A DNA stretch of 64,000 nt from Bacillus subtilis (GTDB lineage: Bacteria > Pseudomonadota > Alphaproteobacteria > Rhizobiales > Rhizobiaceae): contig JAHREI010000001.1 of the NCBI GenBank assembly GCA_021733665.1, positions 744,001 through 808,000 on the forward strand, written 5' to 3'. A program made the position numbers and the translations under genes. The notes beneath the pieces were generated by a model. The model saw nothing but the letters and a program-made list of their open reading frames with translations, had not been told where the DNA came from and ran no database searches. Positions 7,696-14,803 of this stretch are shown here, in pieces. Positions within the stretch are counted from its first letter, which is position 1. Every line of letters begins with the position of its first letter.

Positions 7696-7822
7696 AACCT
7701 GTGGCAACAGTTGAATTTTAGCGCCGTAGAATGCTTTTTCACATTGAGGAAATTTATATTTAATATTCTAACTATCTATTTGAATAATGATGCCATCTGC
7801 GCGACCATAATATCAAGAAGAA

Positions 7823-7838
7823 GAATTCTCAAGAATTC
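7823..7838. promoter_or_regulatory. inverted repeat GAATTCT-CA-AGAATTC
   Basis: Perfect 7 bp arms with 2-base spacer, ending 23 bases before the start codon of the second binding protein and just ahead of its GGGAGCGGAG ribosome site. It could be an operator or a small mRNA hairpin; no regulator is assigned. Confidence 0.35.
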
Positions 7839-7861
7839 AGGGAAAATGGGAGCGGAGTTTC

Positions 7862-8650
7862 ATGTTTCATACTATCTCACGCGCAGCATTGCGTGCTGCA
7901 TTTGTTGCTGGACTTTTCTGTGGTGCTGCATCACCGGTACTGGCCGATGATCTGGCCACGATTAAAGAAAACGGCACTTTCAGCGCCGCCATGTCCGGTC
8001 AGTATCCGCCTTTCAGCATGGTGGATGAAAAGAACGAAGTGATCGGCTTTGATGTCGACATCACTAAAGAGATCGCCCGTCGCCTCGGAGTGAACGGCAA
8101 TGCCGTTACAACAACATGGGACGGCATTATTCCGGGTCTGCTGACCAAGAAATATGATGCGATTATCGGTTCTATGGCGATCACAGAAGACCGCCTGAAG
8201 GCAGTTGACTTTGTCGGTCCTTATTATCACGACGGTCGCGGTATTTTCGTTCTCGATAAATCCGAGGCCAAAGGGCTGGATGATCTGAAGGATAAAGTGA
8301 TCGGGGTTACCCTTGGTGAAACCCATGAGAAATGGGCGCGTGAGCAGGGTGGCTGGACAATCCGCACCTATAAAGGCTTGCCGGAGCTGATCATGGAGCT
8401 GAAGGCCGGTCGTGTAGATGCAGTCGTCGTGGATTATATTGCGCTCCTGACCGTGATCAAACAGACCTCCGACCCAATCCGCATGCTGGATATCGCTAAT
8501 ATTGAAGGCGCAAAGATCGGCATCGGTATTGCCATTCGCAAAAACAATCCGGAGCTGAAAGCAGCGATGCAGAAGGCACTGGATGATATGATGACTGACG
8601 GTACCTATGAGACGATTTCCACCAAGTGGATCGGTCGGGATATTCGTTGA
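7862..8650 (+). CDS. ABC transporter substrate-binding protein, polar amino acid type (second receptor)
   Basis: Second family 3 periplasmic receptor, 262 aa, with a 28-29 residue signal peptide (FVAGLFCGAASPVLADD). Landmarks: GQYPPFSMVDEKNEVIGFDV, WDGIIPGLLTKKYDAIIGSM and AITEDRLKAVDFVGPYY, with the carboxylate-binding Arg in EDR kept. It is clearly diverged from the receptor encoded just upstream, so the two probably recognise different ligands while sharing one membrane complex. The ribosome site GGGAGCGGAG is strong. Downstream lie a repeat element and an inverted repeat before the two permease genes, an arrangement that would favour receptor over permease expression. Confidence 0.92.
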   Translation: MFHTISRAALRAAFVAGLFCGAASPVLADDLATIKENGTFSAAMSGQYPPFSMVDEKNEVIGFDVDITKEIARRLGVNGNAVTTTWDGIIPGLLTKKYDAIIGSMAITEDRLKAVDFVGPYYHDGRGIFVLDKSEAKGLDDLKDKVIGVTLGETHEKWAREQGGWTIRTYKGLPELIMELKAGRVDAVVVDYIALLTVIKQTSDPIRMLDIANIEGAKIGIGIAIRKNNPELKAAMQKALDDMMTDGTYETISTKWIGRDIR

Positions 8651-8713
8651 TATCGGCCATTACAGCGGTTCCAGTTAAGACTGAATCATTGGGCCGACGT
8701 AACTATTTGTTTT

Positions 8714-8764
8714 TACGCATTATCCGGCGCAAAACCGCTTCACACTTTTGCTGGAAATGCTCTA
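8714..8764. repeat. Rhizobiales-type imperfect palindromic repeat
   Basis: GCATTATCCGGCGCAAAA (8718-8734 region) is almost the reverse complement of TTTTGCTGGAAATGC (8746-8760), one insertion apart, with CCGCTTCACAC in the middle. This matches a very common intergenic element of Rhizobiales genomes (seen from memory as GAGCATTTCCAGCAAAA...). It lies between receptor and permease genes of the operon. Confidence 0.6.
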
Positions 8765-8788
8765 AAATCTGCCACTAAAACCTGCTTG

Positions 8789-8810
8789 CCTGACCTGAAA
8801 TATGGTCAGG
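8789..8810 (+). other. inverted repeat in permease leader
   Basis: CCTGACC (8789-8795) and GGTCAGG (8804-8810) form a perfect 7 bp stem with an 8-base loop, ending nine bases before the GGAGG ribosome site of the first permease. No T-run follows, so mRNA processing or translation control is more likely than termination. Confidence 0.45.
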
Positions 8811-8829
8811 CCGTATGCCGGAGGTGACG

Positions 8830-9477
8830 ATGGATATCGCACTGATCCAAAAAACTTTCCCGTATTTTGCACAAGCCGCATGGGTGACAATTCTTGTCTC
8901 ATTGCTGGCGCTGGTGCTGGGGCTTGCACTGGCCAGCCTGCTGACAATGATGCGGCTTTCAAGGAGCGCCATGCTGCGCTTTCCTGCTATTGCCTATATC
9001 AGCCTCTTTCGCGGTACGCCCTGTCTTGTACAGCTGTTTCTGCTCTATTTTGGCGGTGCTCAGATCGGGATTAATCTCTCGCCTTTTACCGCCGGTTGGA
9101 TCGGGTTGGGATTGAATATTGCCGCTTATATGTCGGAATCCATGCGTGGTGCCATTGTTGCGGTTGATCGCAGTCAGACTGAAGCTGCACGCAGTATCGG
9201 CTTTGGCCGTGCCCGAACGATGGTGCTGATTATTTTGCCGCAGGCCGCACGCCTGATGATCCGTCCGTTAGGGGTGAATATCGTAGCACTGATCAAAGGC
9301 TCGGCACTGGTTTCGGCTATCTCGGTAATCGACCTGACCTATACGGCACAGCGCTATATCAGCGCGACCTACAAGCCGTTTGAAATTTTCACGGTGGCTG
9401 CATTCTTCTACATGGTCATCATTATTACTGTCACCATTGTACTGCGTTGGCTCGACCGGCGTTTTGTTATCGCTTAA
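8830..9477 (+). CDS. amino-acid ABC transporter permease
   Basis: Inner-membrane subunit of a polar-amino-acid ABC importer (HisM/GlnP type), 215 aa with about five membrane segments. The cytoplasmic EAA loop that docks on the ATPase reads EAARSIGFGRARTMVLIILP. Start ATG 8830 is preferred because GGAGG (8820-8824) sits five bases upstream; ATG 8815 would place the ribosome site inside the gene. Followed 12 bases later by a second permease, with which it forms the heterodimeric channel. Confidence 0.92.
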   Translation: MDIALIQKTFPYFAQAAWVTILVSLLALVLGLALASLLTMMRLSRSAMLRFPAIAYISLFRGTPCLVQLFLLYFGGAQIGINLSPFTAGWIGLGLNIAAYMSESMRGAIVAVDRSQTEAARSIGFGRARTMVLIILPQAARLMIRPLGVNIVALIKGSALVSAISVIDLTYTAQRYISATYKPFEIFTVAAFFYMVIIITVTIVLRWLDRRFVIA

Positions 9478-9489
9478 AGGGGGAGAGAG

Positions 9490-10149
9490 ATGGAAGGTTT
9501 GGATTTCTCAGTCCTCATCCCCTATATGCCGTTGCTGTTGCAAGGCGCCTGGTGGACGGTTGTTATCACGGTTCTGGCCGGTCTGCTGAGTTTTGGCGGT
9601 GGTGTGGTTTTCGCCGTGCTGCTGCTCTATGCGCCGTGGTTTGTGAAAGTGCCGGTTGCCGGTTTCATGTGGCTGTTTATGGGGACGCCACTGCTGTTGC
9701 AGCTGTTTCTGATCTATTTCGGACTGGTACAGATTGGTATTGATATTCCGGCATTATGGGCAGGGATCATCGGTCTGGGGCTGCATTATGCGGTTTATAA
9801 TGCCGATATTCTGCGTGCCGGTATTGCCAGTATCGACAAAGGCCAATCTGAAGGTTCGCGTAGCATCGGTTTCGGGCGTTTTCAGACCCTGCGCTATATT
9901 GTGGTGCCACAGGCCGTGCGCGTAACTCTGCCGCCGATTGCCAGCAACATGATCGCACTGCTGAAGGAATCTTCACTGGTCTCGATCATCGGTATTGCTG
10001 AACTGGTCAATGCCGCGCAGCTTGGCATCTCCTCCACCTTCCGCCCGTTTGAATTCTATATTGCCGTGGCGGTTCTCTATTATCTGCTAAATCTTGTGCT
10101 TGAAGGTGCCATTGCGCTTGTCGAGCGGCGTGTGGAGACGACACGATGA
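9490..10149 (+). CDS. amino-acid ABC transporter permease (second subunit)
   Basis: Partner permease, 219 aa, about five membrane helices, with the GTPLLLQLFLIYFG signature of the amino-acid family and EAA loop EGSRSIGFGRFQTLRYIVVP. AGGGGGAGAGAG precedes ATG 9490. The stop codon overlaps the start of the ATPase gene (ATGA at 10146-10149), so the two are translationally coupled. Together with the ATPase and one of the two upstream receptors it forms a complete importer. Confidence 0.92.
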   Translation: MEGLDFSVLIPYMPLLLQGAWWTVVITVLAGLLSFGGGVVFAVLLLYAPWFVKVPVAGFMWLFMGTPLLLQLFLIYFGLVQIGIDIPALWAGIIGLGLHYAVYNADILRAGIASIDKGQSEGSRSIGFGRFQTLRYIVVPQAVRVTLPPIASNMIALLKESSLVSIIGIAELVNAAQLGISSTFRPFEFYIAVAVLYYLLNLVLEGAIALVERRVETTR

Positions 10150-10931
10150 TAAAATCGGGGATACAACAATCCGGACAAGCGCCGATGGTGCGTGTGGTCA
10201 ATGCACATAAGTCCTACGGGGCGCTGGAAGTTCTCAAAGGCATTGATCTCTCTGTTGATAAAGGCAAAATCTTTGCGCTGATTGGACCATCCGGCTCCGG
10301 TAAAAGCACATTGCTCCGCTCGATCAATCAGCTGGAAACGCTCAATCAGGGTGAGGTCTGGCTGGAGAATGAGCGGGTGAACCGCGATATTCAGGGGCTG
10401 GCCTATGAGCGGCATATCAATCATATCCGTCAGCAGATGGGCATGGTGTTCCAGCATTTTAACTTGTTTCCGCATTTGAGCGTGCTGGGCAATATCACGC
10501 TGGGACCGATCAAGCTCAAAGGTATGAGCAAAGCGGAAGCCCGCGATCTGGCAATGGACTTACTGGCAAAAGTCGGCCTTGCAGACAAAGCCGATGTTTT
10601 TCCGTCTCGTCTTTCCGGTGGCCAGAAACAGCGTGTCGCGATTGCCCGTGCTTTGGCGATGAAGCCGAAAGTGATGCTCTTTGACGAAGCCACATCCGCG
10701 CTCGATCCGGAACTGGTGGATGAAGTGAATGCGGTGATGAAGCAGCTTGCAGCAGAACATATGACTATGCTGATTGTGACGCATGAAATGCGCTTTGCCG
10801 ATGAGGTTGCGGATTTTGTGCTGTTCATGGATGGCGGGCGTGTTGTGGAGCAGGGGCCGCCGTCGCAGCTTTTCCGTAACCCGGAGCAGGAACGTACCCG
10901 TCAGTTTTTACGTAAACATCTTGCTGCCTGA
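10146..10931 (+). CDS. amino-acid ABC transporter ATP-binding protein
   Basis: Cytoplasmic ATPase of the importer, 261 aa. Walker A GPSGSGKST, Q-loop in MGMVFQHFNLFPH, signature LSGGQKQRVAIARAL, Walker B VMLFDEATSALDPE (with Ala where DEPTSALD is usual), and the switch His in VTHEM. It belongs to the HisP/GlnQ group and lacks a C-terminal regulatory domain. ATGA coupling to the upstream permease. It is followed 40 bases later by an aminotransferase gene in the same orientation, suggesting that import and first catabolic step are co-transcribed. Confidence 0.95.
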   Translation: MIKSGIQQSGQAPMVRVVNAHKSYGALEVLKGIDLSVDKGKIFALIGPSGSGKSTLLRSINQLETLNQGEVWLENERVNRDIQGLAYERHINHIRQQMGMVFQHFNLFPHLSVLGNITLGPIKLKGMSKAEARDLAMDLLAKVGLADKADVFPSRLSGGQKQRVAIARALAMKPKVMLFDEATSALDPELVDEVNAVMKQLAAEHMTMLIVTHEMRFADEVADFVLFMDGGRVVEQGPPSQLFRNPEQERTRQFLRKHLAA

Positions 10932-10971
10932 AACAGTCAGCCTATTCGGTAATTATTTGAAAGATCAGATC

Positions 10972-12336
10972 ATGATGCCAGACAAAAGCGAAGCCGTTAA
11001 GCCTTCCCACCTGTTCTACCAGTCACGCACAAGGCGCCCTTTGGCGACCCATGCGGAAGGGATTTATATCTGGGATGAATCCGGCCGTCGTGTGATCGAC
11101 GGTTCCAGCGGTGCGATGGTGGTTAATATCGGTCACTCCAATCCGAATGTGCTGGCCGCGATGAAAGCGCAGATGGATAAGGCGACTTTTATCTATCGTC
11201 TGCATTTTGAGAATGAACCGGCGGAAGAACTGGCACGTCAGCTGGTGCGCCGTATGCCGGAAGGTATGGACAAAGTGTTCTTCGTTTCCGGCGGTTCGGA
11301 AGCGGTTGAATCTGCAATCAAGCTCGCACGGCAATGGGCAGTGGCAACCAAACAGGCCAGCCGCTGGAAAGTGATTTCACGTTTTCCTTCCTATCATGGC
11401 GCGACTTTCGGAGCGCTTTCGGTAACCGGTTATGATGCACTGACAGCACCTTTCACACCGATGGTGCCGGATATGCCGAAGATTGGCGCACCGACAGCCT
11501 ATCTTGACCGCGATAACCTGACCTATGAAGACCGTGGTCTGAAATATGCTGATCAGCTGGAGGAGAAAATTCTGGCAGAGGGCGCGGATTCTGTTCTGGC
11601 TTTTATCATGGAGCCGATCGGTGGTGCTTCAACCGGTGCGCTGGTTGCCCCTGACAGCTATTACGGACGTATTCGTGAGATTTGCGACAAATACGGTATT
11701 TTGCTCATTCATGACGAGGTGATGAGCGGTGCAGGTCGCACGGGTAAATATCTTGGTGGCGATCACTGGAATTGTCGTCCGGATATTATTGCCATGTCCA
11801 AAGGGCTAGGCGCAGGTTATGTGCCGCTCGGTGCAATGATCGCATCAGACCGTATTGTACAGCCGGTGCTGAGTGCCGGTGGTTTTGCTCATGGTTATAC
11901 CTATGCCGGTAACCCACTGGCCTGTGCGGCAGGTCTGGCGGTGCTGGAAGAGATTGATCGGCTTGATCTTCTGACCAATGCCACAGTGATGGGTGAGCGG
12001 CTGAAGCAGGGACTGCTTGATCTGGCAGAAATCTTTCCGTTTATCGGTGATGTGCGCGGTAAAGGTCTGCTGCTGGCTGCGGAATTTGTTGCCGATAAGA
12101 ACACAATGGCACCGCTGCCTGCCGCGCTCAATGCTTACCAGCACATTGTCGAAATTGCCTATAAACGCGGACTGATCATTTATTCCCGCCGTTCACGCGG
12201 CGGTGTTGAGGGGGATCACTTCCTGATCTGTCCGCCGATGATTATCACGGCGGAAGAAGTTGATCTGATCCTGTCGGTTATCAAAGACAGTCTGGAAGAA
12301 CTGGCGCAGATGCTGGATTTGCCTGTTAATCGCTAA
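10972..12336 (+). CDS. class III aminotransferase (omega-amino acid/diamine type)
   Basis: PLP-dependent aminotransferase of the GABA/omega-amino acid:pyruvate group, 454 aa. Motifs: VFFVSGGSEAVESAIKLAR, SYHGATFGALSVTG, ILLIHDEVMSGAGRTG (PLP Asp), IIAMSKGLGAGYVPLGAM (Schiff-base Lys) and GYTYAGNPLACAAGL. The start is one of two adjacent ATG codons (10972, 10975) with a weak GAAAG upstream; the open frame reaching into the ATPase gene is not used. With the succinate-semialdehyde dehydrogenase gene converging from the other side it could make a GABA-type pathway, but the long N-terminal and loop features do not settle the amine donor. A strong terminator follows. Confidence 0.88.
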   Translation: MMPDKSEAVKPSHLFYQSRTRRPLATHAEGIYIWDESGRRVIDGSSGAMVVNIGHSNPNVLAAMKAQMDKATFIYRLHFENEPAEELARQLVRRMPEGMDKVFFVSGGSEAVESAIKLARQWAVATKQASRWKVISRFPSYHGATFGALSVTGYDALTAPFTPMVPDMPKIGAPTAYLDRDNLTYEDRGLKYADQLEEKILAEGADSVLAFIMEPIGGASTGALVAPDSYYGRIREICDKYGILLIHDEVMSGAGRTGKYLGGDHWNCRPDIIAMSKGLGAGYVPLGAMIASDRIVQPVLSAGGFAHGYTYAGNPLACAAGLAVLEEIDRLDLLTNATVMGERLKQGLLDLAEIFPFIGDVRGKGLLLAAEFVADKNTMAPLPAALNAYQHIVEIAYKRGLIIYSRRSRGGVEGDHFLICPPMIITAEEVDLILSVIKDSLEELAQMLDLPVNR

Positions 12337-12354
12337 CTGAAAAGCAGATAAATA

Positions 12355-12385
12355 AAAACGGGGCGGTTTTTCCGCCCCGTTTTTT
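12355..12385. terminator. bidirectional intrinsic terminator
   Basis: AACGGGGCGG and CCGCCCCGTT form a 10 bp GC-rich stem with a 5-base loop, flanked by A-run on one side (12354-12358) and T-run on the other (12380-12385). It serves both the aminotransferase (+) and the convergent dehydrogenase (-). Confidence 0.92.
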
Positions 12386-12391
12386 GTGTTC

Positions 12392-13849
12392 TCAGAGACC
12401 GCCAAGGCTCAGATATTTCATATTCAGATAATCATCGAGACCATGGACGGAGCCTTCATGTCCCATACCGCTTTCTTTGATGCCGCCGAATGGCGCGACT
12501 TCTGTGGTGATGATGCCTTCATTAATACCGACCATGCCATATTCCAGTGCTGAAGAAACACGGAACGAGCGTGCCAGATCACGGGTGTAAATATAGGCAG
12601 CAAGGCCGAATTCTGTGGCATTAGCTGCGGCAATGGCTTCTTTTTCGTGCTTGAAACGGAAGAGTACGGAGAGCGGGCCGAAGGTTTCTTCCCGTGCAAC
12701 CAGCATATCCGCCGTGGCATCTGCAAGAACGGTCGGCTCATAGAAGGTGAAACCCAGTGCATGGCGCTGACCGCCGGTCAATGTGCGTGCGCCTTTGGCA
12801 AGGGCATCACTGACATGGTGTTCAACCTTCTCAACAGCGGCTTCATTAATCAGTGGTCCCTGTTCGGAGCCGGCATCAAAACCATTGCCGACTTTCAGTG
12901 TTCTCACCCGTGCGGCATATTTTTCGGCGAAAGCCTCATAAATACCGTCCTGAATGTAGAAACGGTTGGTACAGACGCAGGTCTGGCCGGAATTACGATA
13001 TTTGGCAGCCAGTGCGCCTTCAACTGCGCGGTCAAGATCAGCATCATCAAAGACAATGAAAGGTGCATTGCCGCCGAGTTCCATCGACAGGCGTTTCATC
13101 GTGTCGGAGGACTGGTTATAGAGCAGCTTGCCGACGCGGGTGGAACCGGTGAAGGTGATTTTCTTGACCACTGGGCTGGCGGTCAGTTCGCCGCCGATTT
13201 CCGCCGCATTACCGGTGAGAATATTGACCACGCCGGCCGGAATGCCTGCTTTTTCGGCGAGAAGACCCCATACAAGACCGCAATAAGGGGTAAACTCTGC
13301 AGGCTTGATAACGATTGTACAACCGGCAGCCAGCGCAGCGCCGAGTTTACGGGCAATCATTGACAACGGGAAATTCCACGGGGTGATGGCACCAACCACG
13401 CCAATCGGCTCACGGGTGACGAGAAGGCGGCGGTCTTTCCACGGGGAAGGGATGATTTCACCATTCACGCGGCGTGCTTCTTCCGCAAACCATTGAATAT
13501 AGGCGGCACTGATCGCGACTTCGCCCTTGGCTTCAGCCTGCGGCTTTCCCTGTTCAAGGGTGAGCATCTGCGCCAGCGGTTCGGCATTTTCACGGATCAG
13601 ACGGGCAAGCTCCAGCAGTAATGTTGAACGCTCGGCAGCAGTTTTGCCGGACCAGTCAGGAAATGCAGAAGATGCGGCAGCAATGGCACGGGCAGTCTCT
13701 GCTTTACCGGAAAACGGAATGGTGCCGATGGTCTTTCCGGTGGCCGGATCGGTCACATCCAGTGTTTTGCCGCTGTCAGCCTGCACCCATTCGCCACCGA
13801 TCAGGTTGGCTTCACGCAGCCAGCCGGATTTCCTGATAATTTCCAACAT
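12392..13849 (-). CDS. gabD: NAD(P)-dependent succinate-semialdehyde dehydrogenase
   Basis: Aldehyde dehydrogenase superfamily enzyme, 485 aa, best placed with GabD: oxidises succinate semialdehyde to succinate. Visible: EQGKPQAEAKGEV, PWNFPLSMIARKLGAAL, KITFTGSTRVGKLL (cofactor), MELGGNAPFIVFDDADLD with the general-base Glu, and YRNSGQTCVCTNRFY with the nucleophilic Cys followed by a second Cys two residues later, the redox pair known in GabD/SSADH. ATG 13849 (MLEIIRKSG) is chosen because GGGAAG lies seven bases upstream; ATG 13870 has no ribosome site. Divergent from an IclR gene across a palindrome-rich promoter region, so IclR control is likely. Confidence 0.9.
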   Translation of the reverse strand: MLEIIRKSGWLREANLIGGEWVQADSGKTLDVTDPATGKTIGTIPFSGKAETARAIAAASSAFPDWSGKTAAERSTLLLELARLIRENAEPLAQMLTLEQGKPQAEAKGEVAISAAYIQWFAEEARRVNGEIIPSPWKDRRLLVTREPIGVVGAITPWNFPLSMIARKLGAALAAGCTIVIKPAEFTPYCGLVWGLLAEKAGIPAGVVNILTGNAAEIGGELTASPVVKKITFTGSTRVGKLLYNQSSDTMKRLSMELGGNAPFIVFDDADLDRAVEGALAAKYRNSGQTCVCTNRFYIQDGIYEAFAEKYAARVRTLKVGNGFDAGSEQGPLINEAAVEKVEHHVSDALAKGARTLTGGQRHALGFTFYEPTVLADATADMLVAREETFGPLSVLFRFKHEKEAIAAANATEFGLAAYIYTRDLARSFRVSSALEYGMVGINEGIITTEVAPFGGIKESGMGHEGSVHGLDDYLNMKYLSLGGL

Positions 13850-13878
13850 TTTTGTCTTCCCATCTTTCATTATTATTC

Positions 13879-13910
13879 GTTCAGTATATTGAACGGTGTT
13901 CGATATACTG
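13879..13910. promoter_or_regulatory. tandem palindromes, candidate IclR operator
   Basis: GTTCAGTATATTGAAC (13879-13894) is a palindrome with one mismatched pair, and CAGTATAT (13882-13889) is also repeated inverted as ATATACTG (13903-13910). The cluster lies between the divergent gabD and IclR genes and overlaps the likely promoters of both. Confidence 0.55.
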
Positions 13911-13958
13911 TATGATATTGACGATAATGATCAAGGTCAAGAAAAAGGCTGCCTCCTC

Positions 13959-14759
13959 ATGACAAAAGAAGATGTGCCCGGAAACAAGCATGCAAACAAG
14001 CCTGCAGCGCCTGCTGTACAACGGGCTGCGCAGCTTCTGGATATGATTGCTGTGAGCGATGAACCCTTGACTGTCAGCGGCCTTGCCCGTGACTTGGGCT
14101 TGGCCAAAAGCTCGGTGCACGGTCTCTGCAACACGCTGGCCGATCTTGGTATTCTCGACCGTCGCAATAGTGGCTTTGTCATGGGCGGTCATGTGATGTT
14201 GTGGGCGAATGCTTTCGTCAACAAGTCGGATATGGTGGCCGAGTTCTTTCGGTTATGGCAGGGACAGCATGATCTGAAAAACGAGACGGCAACGCTGACA
14301 ATTCTCGACGGACAGGATGTGGTTTACATCGCTTCACAGCATGGCTCGGTGCCGCTTGGAATCACTTTCCGCATCGGTATGCGTCTGCCTGCTGCTTTTA
14401 CGGCAACCGGCAAAGCCATTCTCAGTACTATGCCGCAAGAAGCCGTGGAGCAGATTTATGCCAACGGCCTGCCGGAGGCACTGACTGATCATACAGTTCA
14501 GACCATGCCGGATTTATTGAGTGAGCTGGAAGATATCCGCGAGCGTGGCTATTCACTGGATAACCAACAAGTGCGTGAGGGTATGTTTTGTTTTGGCGCG
14601 CCGGTTTATGATTTCAGCGGCAATCGTGCTGTTGGCGGTATTGCCTTCAGCATTAATGCTTTGCAGATGGACAAAGCAAGAGAGCAGGAACTGGGTGCGG
14701 CAGTCATCCGCTATGCGCGGTCATTGTCGCATAATCTTGGCGCGAACAGTTTGAGCTGA
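13959..14759 (+). CDS. IclR family transcriptional regulator
   Basis: Regulator with N-terminal winged helix (AVQRAAQLLDMIAVSDEPLT ... LGLAKSSVHGLCNTLADLGI) and C-terminal IclR ligand-binding domain (HGSVPLGITFRIGMRLPAAF, TATGKAIL). From ATG 13959 it has 266 aa, the family norm; AAGG lies ten bases upstream. Upstream in-frame extension to 13896 would run into the palindromic operator region and is unlikely. It is divergent from gabD and is the nearest regulator to that gene. Its stop codon is the first base triplet of a hairpin arm (14757-14767). Confidence 0.9.
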   Translation: MTKEDVPGNKHANKPAAPAVQRAAQLLDMIAVSDEPLTVSGLARDLGLAKSSVHGLCNTLADLGILDRRNSGFVMGGHVMLWANAFVNKSDMVAEFFRLWQGQHDLKNETATLTILDGQDVVYIASQHGSVPLGITFRIGMRLPAAFTATGKAILSTMPQEAVEQIYANGLPEALTDHTVQTMPDLLSELEDIRERGYSLDNQQVREGMFCFGAPVYDFSGNRAVGGIAFSINALQMDKAREQELGAAVIRYARSLSHNLGANSLS

Positions 14760-14791
14760 TTGCTACGCATCGGGAAAATACGTAGCAATCA
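14757..14791. terminator. hairpin between convergent genes
   Basis: TGATTGCTACG (14757-14767) and CGTAGCAATCA (14781-14791), 11 bp perfect, 13-base loop. The left arm begins with the IclR stop codon. It ends 12 bases before the stop of the convergent flavoprotein gene. No T-run on either side. Confidence 0.6.
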
Positions 14792-14803
14792 CTTGGCGCA
14801 AGC

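Noticed and set aside
7633-7950. Plus-strand ORF of 105 codons overlapping the second receptor start
   Set aside because: No ribosome site, low-complexity residues, and it runs through a terminator into a gene with a clear signal peptide in another frame.
10783-10971. N-terminal extension of the second aminotransferase inside the ATPase gene
   Set aside because: Would overlap the ATPase for 149 bases and add residues not seen in class III aminotransferases.
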